Program-made: the position numbers and the translations under genes
From: Todiramphus chloris collaris
Taxonomy: Eukaryota > Chordata > Aves > Coraciiformes > Alcedinidae
NCBI GenBank assembly: GCA_025345505.1
Contig: JANVCC010000174.1
Location: 259,347-323,346, forward strand
Length of the DNA: 64,000 nt
Direction: 5' to 3'
Notes under the pieces: generated by a model
What the model saw: the letters and a program-made list of their open reading frames with translations, nothing else
Told to the model about the DNA's origin: nothing
Databases searched by the model: none
Shown here: positions 40,801 to 52,800 of the stretch, piece after piece
Position numbering within the stretch: position 1 is the stretch's first letter
How the letters are laid out: each line of letters starts with the position of its first letter

Positions 40801-43800
40801 CTGCACGGGGACAGCGTGCGGAGGGATTTCCCACTCTTACCGTTACAAGACACCGGCACATGTTGGCGTAGGCCACCGAGAAGCTCGGCTCATCGATAGC
40901 CTTCTCGAAGACCAGGTCGATGACGCCTTTCAGCCTCTCCTCCGTATCTACCGTCAGGTCTGTCACTTGCTTCATGAGCTGGTTGAACATCTGGGGGGTC
41001 AGCTTGTTCAAGATGCTTCGTACCTTGCGGAACAGTTCCTGAAGGACAGGAAAACTGTCAGTTCAAGCCCAAATCAAAGAGGGGGGTTTTCAGGAATGAG
41101 CTTAAAGGTGAATGGAGAAGACATCATATAGGAACTTCTAGGAAGTCAAGTTACACACGGACACACATTTGTGCACTGTCCAGCTCCAGTGCTAACTCAG
41201 ACATTGGCTACCAAAGACCAAAGCTGTGGGACAAGGTTTTTGGAAATGCTCAAGCGCTTTTTTCAAGCACGACAGAGACACAAAGGCCTTGCTGACACCC
41301 AACTGAAATATTCTTCTGGATAGCCATTTAGCCATGAGATATAAATTAACAGGGAGTTGCCTCCTCCTCCCTCAACCAGAGGTGACCAGCTTCTATATTT
41401 ACTTTAAGGCACTTTTTTTTTTTTCCTATCCAGAATGCTAATTAGGTCACCAACGCTGGCATCAGCCCCGAGAACAGAATCCCAGTGTCCTTCAAGACCA
41501 TCCCAACTAATCCGACAGATCACAGGTCTGACCACCAGGTAAATATCTCGCCCAGAGTGGTTGCCCAGCAGAGGAGAGGAGGGGGAGAAAGACACAGAGA
41601 AAGCTTCAGGGACAGTGTTGTGGGGCTGGGCAGAAAGAACCAAGGGGTTTTGACAGAGGAACTGCAGTTATGCTGAGGGTTCAGGGCAGAGATGTTGTCT
41701 AAAAGTGGAAGAAAAGCAGATTCTGTGCTGGAAGGTTAGAGGTTGTTTGCTTTAGAATGGAGACAGAAATATTCTAGTAAAATAGCAATAGAAAAACAAT
41801 CCTGGAAGAGAGGTAGTAGGTTGTCTGGTGTTCCCTGGTTACACTCGCTCACTATAAAGGATTGCCATTTAACCCGCGGGTCAACAATAAGCACAGGACA
41901 AAAAATCACCAAGGTAGGGGAAAGCTGCGATTCAAACCCAATGCACTGCCCTTCTTTACTGTCCTGCACAACAGCAAAGGCAGATTACCATCCTCCTCCT
42001 CCTCCAAAGTGCTCGCTCAAGCTCTCACCTGGGTTTTGACATTTTCTGGGTCCTCAGCTTGGTTTTCCCTCTTCAGGCTTGGCTTCCAGGCGTTCTCTGC
42101 CTTCTTCAAGTGGACATCCTCCTTCACACACACGGTGATGATCTTCCTGGGTTCTCTCCTCTGGCCTGGCTGAGGTCTCCTCGGTCCAACATTCAACAAC
42201 TAGGACAAAAACATTCCTTATTATATCCCCTTTTAAACTCGCATCTCGAGAAAACACTCCAGGGCACACGCCAACACCCACTGACGGCAACTCCGACAAC
42301 CAGCAACTCCTCCTAGGACTGTGAGGATCCCTCCGACCCAACACACCCGTCCGGGGTGGTCAGAGGGAACGTGAAGACACCAAACGTGCTTCTCTCAGGC
42401 AGCTTTTCCCAAAGCAGATATGGGATGACCGCTGCCTACACACATCGGCGATGCTCCGGATGCTGCAGAAGTGAACCTGAGTGACCAAAATGGCCTCTTG
42501 AAAGCCAGGAACTGTGTAATTGAGACACAACAGCAAAGGCCTAGTTAAGGATTAAGTAAATCCTCAGAGGTAGATTTCAAACGTGCCATCCCAAGCAATT
42601 AGATAACGATACATCAGCAGCTCTGCCAGGAATGCTTTTTAGTGGAGGTTGCTTCAGATAGAGCCATTTTGAGAAAGGAATTACACAAAACACACTGAAT
42701 GGAGCTTCCAGGGCAGCTTCTGCACAGCAGAAATTGAGTTCCTAATAGATGTGGGTCAAACACTTTGTAGTTTCACAGAAGAAAGGGAAACGCGGCGCTT
42801 TGTTTGAAACAGCACCCAGCGTCTCTCCGCAATCCCGTGTAACGCGATGCTCCTCCCAGTCCAGTCAGGTATGAAACCAGCCAAAACGGGGGCGTCTTTC
42901 ATCAGCTGCACAAGCGATAGGACAGAAGACACCCCCAAACTCCCTCTTCATCATCTGGGAGCTTCTGATTAAGGACTAAAGGTACCGAGTGTTGTCGGGA
43001 GGTTATTCTTCCCCCGCGCTCTTTCCTATTTCTGAACTCATTTAGTGCAAGTTTCTGACCTCAACATAAAATTAGCGCAGCGACAGAACTCCATTATCAA
43101 ACCCTGCTACTTTCCACAGCAGTAATTTATCTCTTCAGTGGGCAGCAGGCGACCTCCACACGAAAGATGGGCCATTTAAAGTGTTTCTTTGTTCAACAAA
43201 GGGCTTCAATGAGCAGAGATGAAACCACCTCACTTATTCCAACAGCTTCACTGAATGCAGGAGGAAAGCGCTCCGAGACAGTGTCTCTTTTGTCAAAGAT
43301 CAGCCCCAGATCTGGTTTTGCACTATTGAAAAGCAAAACCCTCCTTAAAGGCAGGAGTTTGTAGCTGCTACTTGAGCCGCTGGGTTTTTACGACGTGCCA
43401 CTGCCGAAAGCCAAGGACCATAACCCTGCCACCAACGGAGTTCTCCTTTGGGCTTCGTTACGGGAGAACAGCAATGGAGTAAGATGCCAAAAGACAACGA
43501 GGTGGTTTGTCCACCGACGCGTCCCGCTGGCACAGGAAGAAATAACCCATCGGATCAGCTCAACGTTTCCGGGCGCAAGCCACGATTGTAACGCAACCAC
43601 ATGAGTCAATCGCTCCCGAGAAATCAACAGTGGAAGGAGGAGGCAAGAGCAGGGAACCCTGGGATGCTTTTGCCTTAGACACCTTCCCAAAACAGTTGTT
43701 GCTCCCTCCCTATGGCCCATCTCCGCTCTCACCCGGAGCCCTCGATCGACACCGGCACGACGCAGCCGAATCTGCTTCACAGCCCTGCCTGGAGTCATCC

Positions 43801-46800
43801 ACCTCTGGTTTGATGCAATTTCACCCTGTTTTGCTGCCCAGGTTCTAACCACACTGCAAACATACGGCTGTGGAAAGAAGAAACTTCCCTCCAGCTGGAA
43901 AACCAGACAATAACGCAACAGACAAGTGACGGGTTTCAACCACGTGCACCAGACCTCCTCACCTTTTCTGCACAGAGCCGGGTAACCAGAGCCAGGCCAG
44001 CAGCGTGCCCTGGAAATCACAACTTTTGGGCTCATTTCCCCCAGGAACGGGGGCAAAGCTGATGAGAGGTAACCTGTGGCCACCTCCATCTCTCCCCCGC
44101 TCTAAAGGCCCTTCCTACGGCAGAGGGCAGAGTCACGGCGCTTCCTCGGGTACGGGTCCAGGCGGAGCCGAAGCCTCGGCATTTAGAGCAAACCTCAAGG
44201 GAATTGTCAGCCGGGAGGAGACGACCGTTTCCCTAGCAAAACCGGGGGATGCCAGGAGCACTTGTGCATCTCCTGAATGTTACTGGGTTGCAAGTCACTG
44301 CCTCCTCAAATCCGGCTGCTTTTGAGAGCAGACCCTAAAGGGCATACATAAAACAAATCTGGAAGGTAGGATGGGGTGTTTTTTTTAATATCTGTGAATA
44401 AACTTGGTTCAAACTGTTTGATTAGGTTTTAAAAGCGGTGGGTGGAATGTGCAATAAAATAATCTACGTATCAAGCCTTTAGCAGAAAAAAGCTGGGTGG
44501 TTTTTGGTTCCAAATGTACAAGGCAGCAAGTTAAAGAGGCGCTGGAGCTCGTGCCCGGCGCCTTGTTTGTAACCCAGACCACGTAAATTACAACAGTTCT
44601 GTAGCGCCCGCGGTTGCAGCCCTACAGCTTGCGCTGAAAGCAACATTTTCCACCAAAGGCTGGGGGAATCTCTTACCAGATGTTACCATGTTAATCTGAA
44701 TCCCCATCAGAATCACCACCATCCCTGGAGGTGTTCAAAAAACCTCCAGCTGTGGCAGGACACGGCTGAGTGGGCCTGAAAATATTTAGCAGAGAGTTGG
44801 ACTTGATGATCTTGAAGGTCGTTTCCAACCCAAGATTCTATGAGTCTATGAATTAATTGTCTGGAGGGACAGTGGGGGGAAAAGAAACCCTAAAGCAGAA
44901 AGAAACAGGGAAAAGCCTCCTGCAGAGGAGCCCAAATCTCCCACTGCCTCAGCACGAGCCGGGGTTTGCCCTCGGGGTTCCTCCCCCTCTCAGGACACAA
45001 GGCACGGTAACGTTTTAAGAACTATCCAAGGAATTAAAGAACTGCTTCTCCCTCTACATCAGGTTTCAAACGCAGGAGGTGAACTTGAGATTAGACGCCA
45101 GAAGTGACTCTGCTTTCAAGGAAGCACAAGAACAGAAGCGACTCGAGTTCCCATCGCTTCTCAAGAAGGACGACAGCAGAGGGATCCCACCCCGGCGTGC
45201 GGGGACAGACCGGTCCCCTCCAGCCCTATTTCCCTGCGCCTGCATCTCCTCACTCACCTAACTTCGTGTCTACTACAAAGCATTCCTTAGCTGCCTGTTG
45301 CCCCAGTGTCGTTACACCCCTTGCGTCTGATGCGACGTTCATTAGTTCCAAGATCAGTCGCACGACACGTTTAAGCGAAAAGAAGGAAAAGAAAAGACAA
45401 AAGCCAAGGAAGCAAACCAAAAGGTTCTCGAGGTGCCGAAAGCTCGTTAGCTGCTCAACGGTATTTCGAGGGCGAGGAAGAGGCAGCGGGGTTTGATGGT
45501 TTATGGGCATGGCCCGTGCGGAGGTGGGATGGCCGAGCGGACAGACAGCGCACAAGCGGATCCGTGCCATGCTTTACGAGAAGATAACGTCTGATTTTGC
45601 CGGGGGCTGAAAAAAGCCCTCTCGTCCTCTGACCGCCGACGTCACAGGACAGCGGGGCTTCTGAAAGAACGTCACCTTCCAACCCTCCTCCGGAGGAACA
45701 AAAACACAAACCAACCCGCAAAGAAAGGCTCTGGCTCGGGCGAGGCGCAAATGTAAGATGTATGTTATGTGCTGAATGCTCCAAATGAACGGGGTAAGCG
45801 GGACTTACCTTTTCTCCCCCTTTCCACAGGTCTGCAAAGTGCAGACCCCTCGCGGATCCCGCTCAGGCCAACGTCCCAGCATGCCCTCAGCTGGTGATGT
45901 CCCACCCACCACTGAAGACTGCCTAGAGGGGTACAATGCAAGTCTTGTTTCGGTGGGTTTTTTTTTTTGTGGTTTGGCTTTTTTTTTTTTTTTTATTTAA
46001 AAAAAAAAACAAAACAAAAAACACACTGTTGCACCTTTTTGTAAAGTTTTCTGCCAGTCGTTCTTGATAAAGAGTGGGTGTTAGGGAAAAAGACAACTCT
46101 ACAAAAAGGTGCAAAGACTTGGGGGGGAGGAGGGGGGATTTGGCTTACCCCTAGCGGCAGGTTCCTCAATGGTGGGTGAGGCGAGACCAAGAGAGGGCAT
46201 GCTGGGGACCCGCACCGAGCCAGGGAGGGCAATCCAGGGCTGCTCTGCACTTTGCAGGCCTGTGGAAAGAGAAAGAGCGACAGGGACGTTACCAAGGTGC
46301 CGCAAGGCTCGGGACATTCAGCGCACGACAGGAGAGAAGTTCCTAAGTCTTCTTCTGCAAGTCCTAAATCTAGGAAGCGATGTCAACCTCAAAAGCATCG
46401 GGGGCTTTCGGGCCCGGGTGGTGCTCCGAGAGAAATCGTGGCACCGAAGCTACTCCGAGATGCGGCCGCGCACCCCGGAACCGAGGCACCAGCCACGAGG
46501 CCGCTCTCAAACCAGAAACAGCAACTCAACATCGCCGGGTTTGACGCCGAGCCTCCTGGACATCCGCACGCTTGGAAGTTGAGGTTATTTCAGTGCACTC
46601 TTCTGAAAGCAGCAGTTTTGCGAGACAGATGACGGCAGTGGTGTTAGCTGCATCTAGATGGGCACACCGGACGGGTCTCGGTAAGACGGATGAAAAGACT
46701 CAATGATTGCACCCGATGGAGGTGGCCTCCATCCTCCAGCCGCGGCCGACCGGGCGGCACCGTGCTGGGGGCAGCCGCACCCGAGAAAAGGAGACAGCGA

Positions 46801-49800
46801 ACGCAAGGAGGAAAAATTCAGAGAGGGATTTCAGAGCTCGGGCAAAGCCAGATGCAAGGAAAAGATGCGGAAGTGAAAGAAAAAGCAGATGAAAAGGCAG
46901 GAAGACAAGGAATGAAGTGACGAAGCAAAGCACCACGTGGAAGCACTGAGAAAGCAAGAACCTCCGCAGGCGCCATGTATATCCCTGGGTCGGGGTGGGT
47001 TTTTTGGTTAGTGAGATCTCTCTGCAATCTCGGCACGTTTTACGGAACGGACTCGTGCGACGGCACACGCTGACGCCGGGGGGTCGTACGAAACACGGGC
47101 GACTGCCAGATCCTTGCGCGGAAACGCCTTCCCAGGCCTCTCGCACAGGGAAGAGGGAAGGAGATGGAACCCATTTAAGACCAATACGTACCAGTTAAAA
47201 AACATCCGCCACGTTTTTCTAATTTACCCACATTTTGACAGCCAAGAAAACCTCACCCTCGCATTCATCCTGACAAAACCAGAACCGCCGGAGCATCGGA
47301 AGAGGCCCAAAAGCCTGACTGAGGATGGACTTCATCGGTGTGAAGGCCAGTTTTTAAATGAGCAAGTTGGGGTAAACTCACACTTCCAGATACGTTTCTT
47401 CCACCGGGGGTTTGCCTCCCAAAATCAGCGAAGGCCGGGGTGAAATCCGGTCCCCGAGGCAGTATCCGAGGGTCCAGAGTTCGCAGGGGCAATTTCGGCT
47501 GATTGACCTGCAGCGGGGGGCAGAAGACACAAACGGGACCCAGTCAGGAGGGCTGCAGCTCCCCACGTTCGCCCGCTCACCACCTTCGCCCAGGACTAGG
47601 GGCGGTCGCTGCGAAACCCTAACGGTCGGACTCAGTATCCCAAGTAAGGCTTTTAACACCGCCTGCAAGTTTCACGTATCCAGGCTGACACTAAAAATAC
47701 CACGTTTCATTTAAAATCCCTCTCCTGCAGGTGACTGTTGAGGAAACAGGGGGAGTCTGGAAACATTTCAAGGCTGAGATGGCTTATGGATGATAAAATT
47801 ATGGAGGCACGAGCCCGTCTTCTGCAAAACGACTGCGATGGTGTCAGTTCAGGATCACAAAAGTGCCGCCTTCCCTCAAAGAAATTGGTCTTTTGTGCTA
47901 AGCAGACGGGGCTGTGAGAAGCAATCAGGGAAAACCAGTAGGTGGATGAAATCGTTTTGGGAACAAAGCTGCGTTTTACAATTTGTCTGGGGATGAAATT
48001 CAGCGTGGAAATGTTTCCGCACATGAGGATCACCTATATCCTGAGCTGTGCTCGAATCTTCAGAGACAGCCTGTAGTGGTTACATCAAAAATCAATGAAG
48101 TGCACAGTTCTAACCAGGAGGAGAGGAAGGTCTTGGTGTCAGCACTTCAGAAATAACAAGTATTTCAATAAGTGCAGACATAACAGCGGAGAAGAATCAC
48201 ATCTGTGATGAGGCTGGATGGAAATCAGCAAGGTTTTCAAGATCTTTTATTAGATCAGCTCATAAACAGGCACTTGGCCGTTTCAGACCAAAAATAGTTT
48301 GCCCGAACGTCGTCCTGGGCTTTCTAACTGTAGAGCTGAACTGATAGAAGACACTGCCTCTCCTCATTCCCTCTTGCTTTGCTTCTATCCTCAGGTCTTC
48401 ACCCCTTTAAAATCTAATTAACAGCCCAGTATAACAATCTATCAGAAACCCTTCTGTTTTTTCCATCGGCCGTGCGCGTTCGTTAGGCACCAACACCTCT
48501 ACCCGAGGAATTCTGCCATGTGACATCAACCAAATTATTTCCCCTTCCCAACAAAAGTCTGCACTGAAGCAGTCGGGGAATAAAGCACACGCTGGGGATC
48601 TTTACTTACACTACAACAACCTGCACGTACCTGTTTGATCGGCTCTCCTCTCACCTTGTCGAGAACCACATCGCTTATGGGAGGCAGCCCCTCCGGCCTC
48701 TGGATACAAGGAGGCATGAACTGGAAATCCAGCAAGAACTCCCTGTCGTACTGCTTCTTCCCCTCCGGGTCCAGCGGCTTCCACTGCTCTATAGGGAGAG
48801 AAGGTGCCTGAGATTCATAGGTGACAAAACCCTCCGCTCTCCCGGACGTGCTCCCGGTAAATCCAAAGGGAAGAGGTGGCTACAGCTGCCTGGGAAATGT
48901 TAATTGAATTTTATTTTCATTTGGAAGGCGGCGAGGAGAGGAATACACACGGCATGAAAGGAACATAAACGATGGGGAGCCTACAGCCAACTCCAGCAGC
49001 AGCCGCACCCGGAACTCAGCGCTAATCCCAGTTCTACCCCGTGTCAGCTCATTTTAACTCTTTCGCCCTCTCACACAATACACAATTCATAGAATCAGAC
49101 TGGTGGGGCTGGAAGGGACCTCTGGAGATCATCGAGTCCAACCCCCCTGCCAGAGCAGGGGCACCCAGGGCAGCCCACACAGGAACAGATCCAGGGGGAG
49201 CTGGAAAGGCTCCAGAGAAGGAGACTCCACAGCCTCTCTGGGCAGCCTGGGCCAGGCTCTGGCACCCTCACAGTGAAGAAGTTTTTCCTCATGTTGAGGT
49301 GGAACTCCCTGTGTTTCCCCTTGTGACCATCACCTCTTGTCCTATCCCAGGGCACCACTGACAAGAGCCTGGTCCCTTCTGCCTGACCCCCACCCTGCAG
49401 ATCTCTGTAACCATTCATCAGATCCCCTCTCAGGCTTCTCTTCTCCAGGCTGAACAGCCTCAGGGCTCTCAGCCTTTCCTCATCAGAGATGTTCCAGTCC
49501 CTTCAGCATCCTCACAGCCTCTGTTGGACTCTCTAGCATTTCCCTGTCCCTCTTGAACTGGGGAGCCCAGAATTGAACACAATACTCCAGATGTGGTCTC
49601 ATCAATGCAGAGTAGAGGGGGAGGAGAACCTCCCTCGACCTTCTGGCCACACTCTTCTTTATGCCCCCCAGAAAGAATTCACCGTTTCCGGGCAAAATTG
49701 CAAAAGCCAAAGCAGCCAGTTTCGTGTACAAGGGAGCAATAAACACAGAGCTGAGGAGAGGAGAGCAGCACACAGAACAAAAAGACCGTTTGGAAATGGG

Positions 49801-52800
49801 AAAACCCTGAGTCTTTACCAACCCACACTGGAGATAACGCTGGGAACCAGAAGAAAGCACACAACCACAGGCCACGCTCTGAGAATTGCAACTTTTCACC
49901 CGTTTTTTCAAAGGGCTTTGGGGATGTAGAGGACCTTGCCTGATGCAAATCAAAACACTGGCTTCTCACCATCCTCACCTCTGCTGAGGCCATGAACAGG
50001 AACTTATTTCAAGTGACGGGTTTTAATAATTGGGCATGAATATACAAAGCAGTGTAATTAGAATCGTTAGCAATTTGTGCAGTTTTCTTTCTACAGAGCT
50101 TCGGGATAAAGTGCTGCAGAACATGGTTGTGCTGGTTAGCTGTGTCCCAGCCCGAATTCCCAGCCAGCTGCCTACCCGTGGTACCACACCACCCTGCATT
50201 TATCATGGAAAAGCACTGACAGCAGCAAACCCCAATTTATATGTACAGCTTCCATCTCTTGGGAAGGTCTTAACAAGCTGTTTGAATGTGAAAAGCAGCT
50301 GGGCAGCATCAGAGGCGGGTTTTCTGGATCCCCAACGAGGGAAGAGACCAGGATTGACCACACAATTCCTCCTACGCTTGACCAAAAGGTAAAAATCCTT
50401 GGTTTTTCGTAAAAGCAGAGCTGAAAATGAGGATTATTGCACCAAGAGGCCAGGTCAGTTTTGCAGCAGACAAGTCCAATGCATGTTGCTTTCCAAAGGA
50501 TCGATCCAATCCCTCCAGCAGGGAGGAAGGACGTCCAGATCCGACTGAGATTGTGCTGACTGCAGCGAGTGTTTCGGTGAATTGTGGCTTAACTTGGAGA
50601 TGTGCTTAACTAATGAACTGGTAAAGCTGTTGTAAGTGTGTGGTAAACGAGAGGGGTCTGTGTTTTCCCCAAATGATAGCACCAAATCCACTGAAAAAGG
50701 AAAAAAGCAACTCAGGTTTTTGTCAGAACAAAGCGGCGCTGAGATAATCACCCCAGTGTAATCACTTCACGGTGCTGCTCCTTCCCCCTGCCTTGTCCAG
50801 GCTCTCCCAGCCCTTCCTTATTTTGTTTTATGCTCTTTAATTTCCAAGCTCCTAAGAAAATGACTCATTTATTTCACAAAGCTTCACCTAAGCAGGAAAT
50901 GGCTTAAAAATTGGTAGCGACAGAGAAGCGAGTCGGTCTCGAGGTCTCTCTTAATGAGGTGAATTAACAGAGGGTCAGGTCCACAAATTAAGTACCTTAA
51001 TAAATAACAAAACTGCTTCTTAGGCGCTTATATCCGGGGGTAACCAGCAACCAAAGGAGAGCATCCTGTGAGCCCACACTCGAACTATCTTTACCGCAGG
51101 GGTGAGAGTCTGGAGTGGGATTTACCTGGTTTATACTGGTACACGGGCCCTTCGCTGGAGCTCTCGGCGAAGCCCGAGTTCGCGTCCGTTCCTTCTCCCT
51201 CCGAGACGCTCTCGGCACCGTTCCGTACCGGTTCTGCCTCCTGCTCTCCGTTTTCTTCCACGGGTTTTGCTTTTTGAACCTCAGCGGGGTCTCTCTCCCC
51301 TTGCAACCCATGGCTCATCTTCTCCTGCTCAGATTCAAGTACTTTGTCACCTGAAAGTTCCTCTTCTACTTTAGGCTGAAGCACCGAGAGAAACACAGAG
51401 GTTAGGTTACAAACACCCTGCCCAGGTGGGTAGCACGCGAGGCAGCGTAGCGCAGATTCACTCGTGGCTTCGACAGCACGACAGAGCAACACACCCAACA
51501 ACTGGGTGATTTATCAGTTCTTTCCCAGATAACCCACTGATAACTAACAGCACATCCGGGAAGACTTCCCATGAAATCCCCAGGAGCGGATGGGGTGGGA
51601 TGGAAGGAAGGGTTAAACCCTAAAGCCTGAGAGCTGTGAGCAATCCCAGCCTGGAAAGACAAGCTCACAGCCACCTTAAAGGGGATCCTGCCTTTCAGCG
51701 TGTGCTGCTAACTGGAGCAGATCCCAGTACAGAAGGTAATGTGACATATGGCCATGATTTCAGCATCTTGGTTTTGGGGAAAAGTGTTCCTGGTATCCCT
51801 GGCTGTTAATTTTAGAGCTCTCCAAGGACGCAGCCTTATTATTCCGCAGTCAGACAGAGGAGGCGTCAGGAACGCGCTTCTCCCGGGAGAAACCCCAACA
51901 CGTCCAAGCATGAAACAAAGGGAAGACTCGAGGATGCTCCGCGAGAAGCTCTCGATCCTTTCGCCTCCCTTCCCGAGGACACCGCATCCTAAAACGCCTC
52001 GTGCAGATTTTACAAGGGAATGCTCTGTAAAATTAACAGCGGTGAAAGCGCCGAGCGCTCCGGGAGACACGGCTCCTCCACCCAACGACGCCCAAGGCCT
52101 CCAGAGTAGGAACTTGCTGGCACAGGCCAGTGACATCCCTCACTCGCTGCCTCGAAAACCAGCACGGGGATGCTGTTCATTTCCTTGGCCCAGCTGGTGC
52201 ACTGGGATCTCTGGCGTGTGAGCACTTTCAGCATCTATTCCCCCCCGTGACGAGGGGAAAGAGCTTATACCCCACTGGTAACGCCTGCAGGAGCCTCTCT
52301 GCTCTCCTGGTGGAGAACCAGCAAACGCTGGTTTACACAGAGGACGAAGCACCAGGCTCAAGATTGACTCTACAGGTCAGAGAGGGTGTTTGTGGTAAGG
52401 GAAAGTTGTGGAGGAAACAGTAGGGGAAAAATTATTAAAGGAAACGTTGGGGTGAAGCAGCGATGCTTCTCCGTGTCGCGTCTGGTTGGCGCTGTGTTTT
52501 ATACAGCCACAGGGCCGGCTGATTTATTACATTTTCACTCTCTAACCCTGCTGTGATCTGTTCTAACTCACCTTTTTACCCAGGATATTGACCAAAGAGG
52601 GTCCTCCCGTGGCACCTCTACCCAAACGGCAGCGAGGGGCACTGGCACTGCTCATCGAGGTGGTTTTTCCTGAAAACTTCAACACCTTCCTTTCCCAGCT
52701 TCTACAGCAAGTGGTTTCAGGAATACCAACCCTTGGCCATGACATCACAATGACATCACCACGCAGCAGAAGAACCTGCCAAATGTCACCATGGTGACCT

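Larger units (their letters stand above)
16832..42028 (-). other. EIF4G3 introns of the 3' half (between exons 6 and 24)
   Basis: Eighteen introns of roughly 0.3-2.2 kb, all GT-AG, separate exons 6 to 24. I found no additional conserved exon in them. They hold CR1 fragments at 18790-19338, 20664-20812, 22100-22478 and 40250-40660, polypurine tracts at 20814-20950 and 25784-25928, a (TAGA)(TA) microsatellite at 26509-26556 and an imperfect trinucleotide-rich duplication at 27880-28075. The remainder is unique intronic sequence in which I see no gene. Confidence 0.7.
42200..47381 (-). other. EIF4G3 intron between exons 5 and 6
   Basis: A 5.2-kb intron that is markedly more CpG-rich than its neighbours, especially 46380-46815. 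It contains a CR1 3' fragment (44720-44852), a large imperfect inverted repeat (about 45800-46290) and a 111-nt exon-like segment (46149-46259). Long open frames at 43388-44089 look like consequences of GC content rather than genes. It separates the eIF4E-binding exons from the MIF4G exons. Confidence 0.7.
47508..51125 (-). other. EIF4G3 introns on either side of exon 4
   Basis: The 1.1-kb intron (47508-48654) and the 2.3-kb intron (48789-51125) flank the eIF4E-motif exon. The second carries a nearly 590-bp CR1 copy at 49087-49672, starting about 300 bp upstream of exon 4 in gene sense. The first 24 nt of the 47508-48654 intron could be exonic if the downstream donor is used. I saw no other feature. 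Confidence 0.7.

Noticed and set aside
43388..44089. 233-codon minus-strand open frame in an EIF4G3 intron
   Set aside because: Composition is irregular (many W, R, C), it has no domain and no splice context, and the local GC content makes long open frames likely by chance.
45530..45540. tRNA-like A box (tggccgagcgg)
   Set aside because: No B box (GGTTCGANTCC) at the right distance and no cloverleaf; chance match to the internal promoter.
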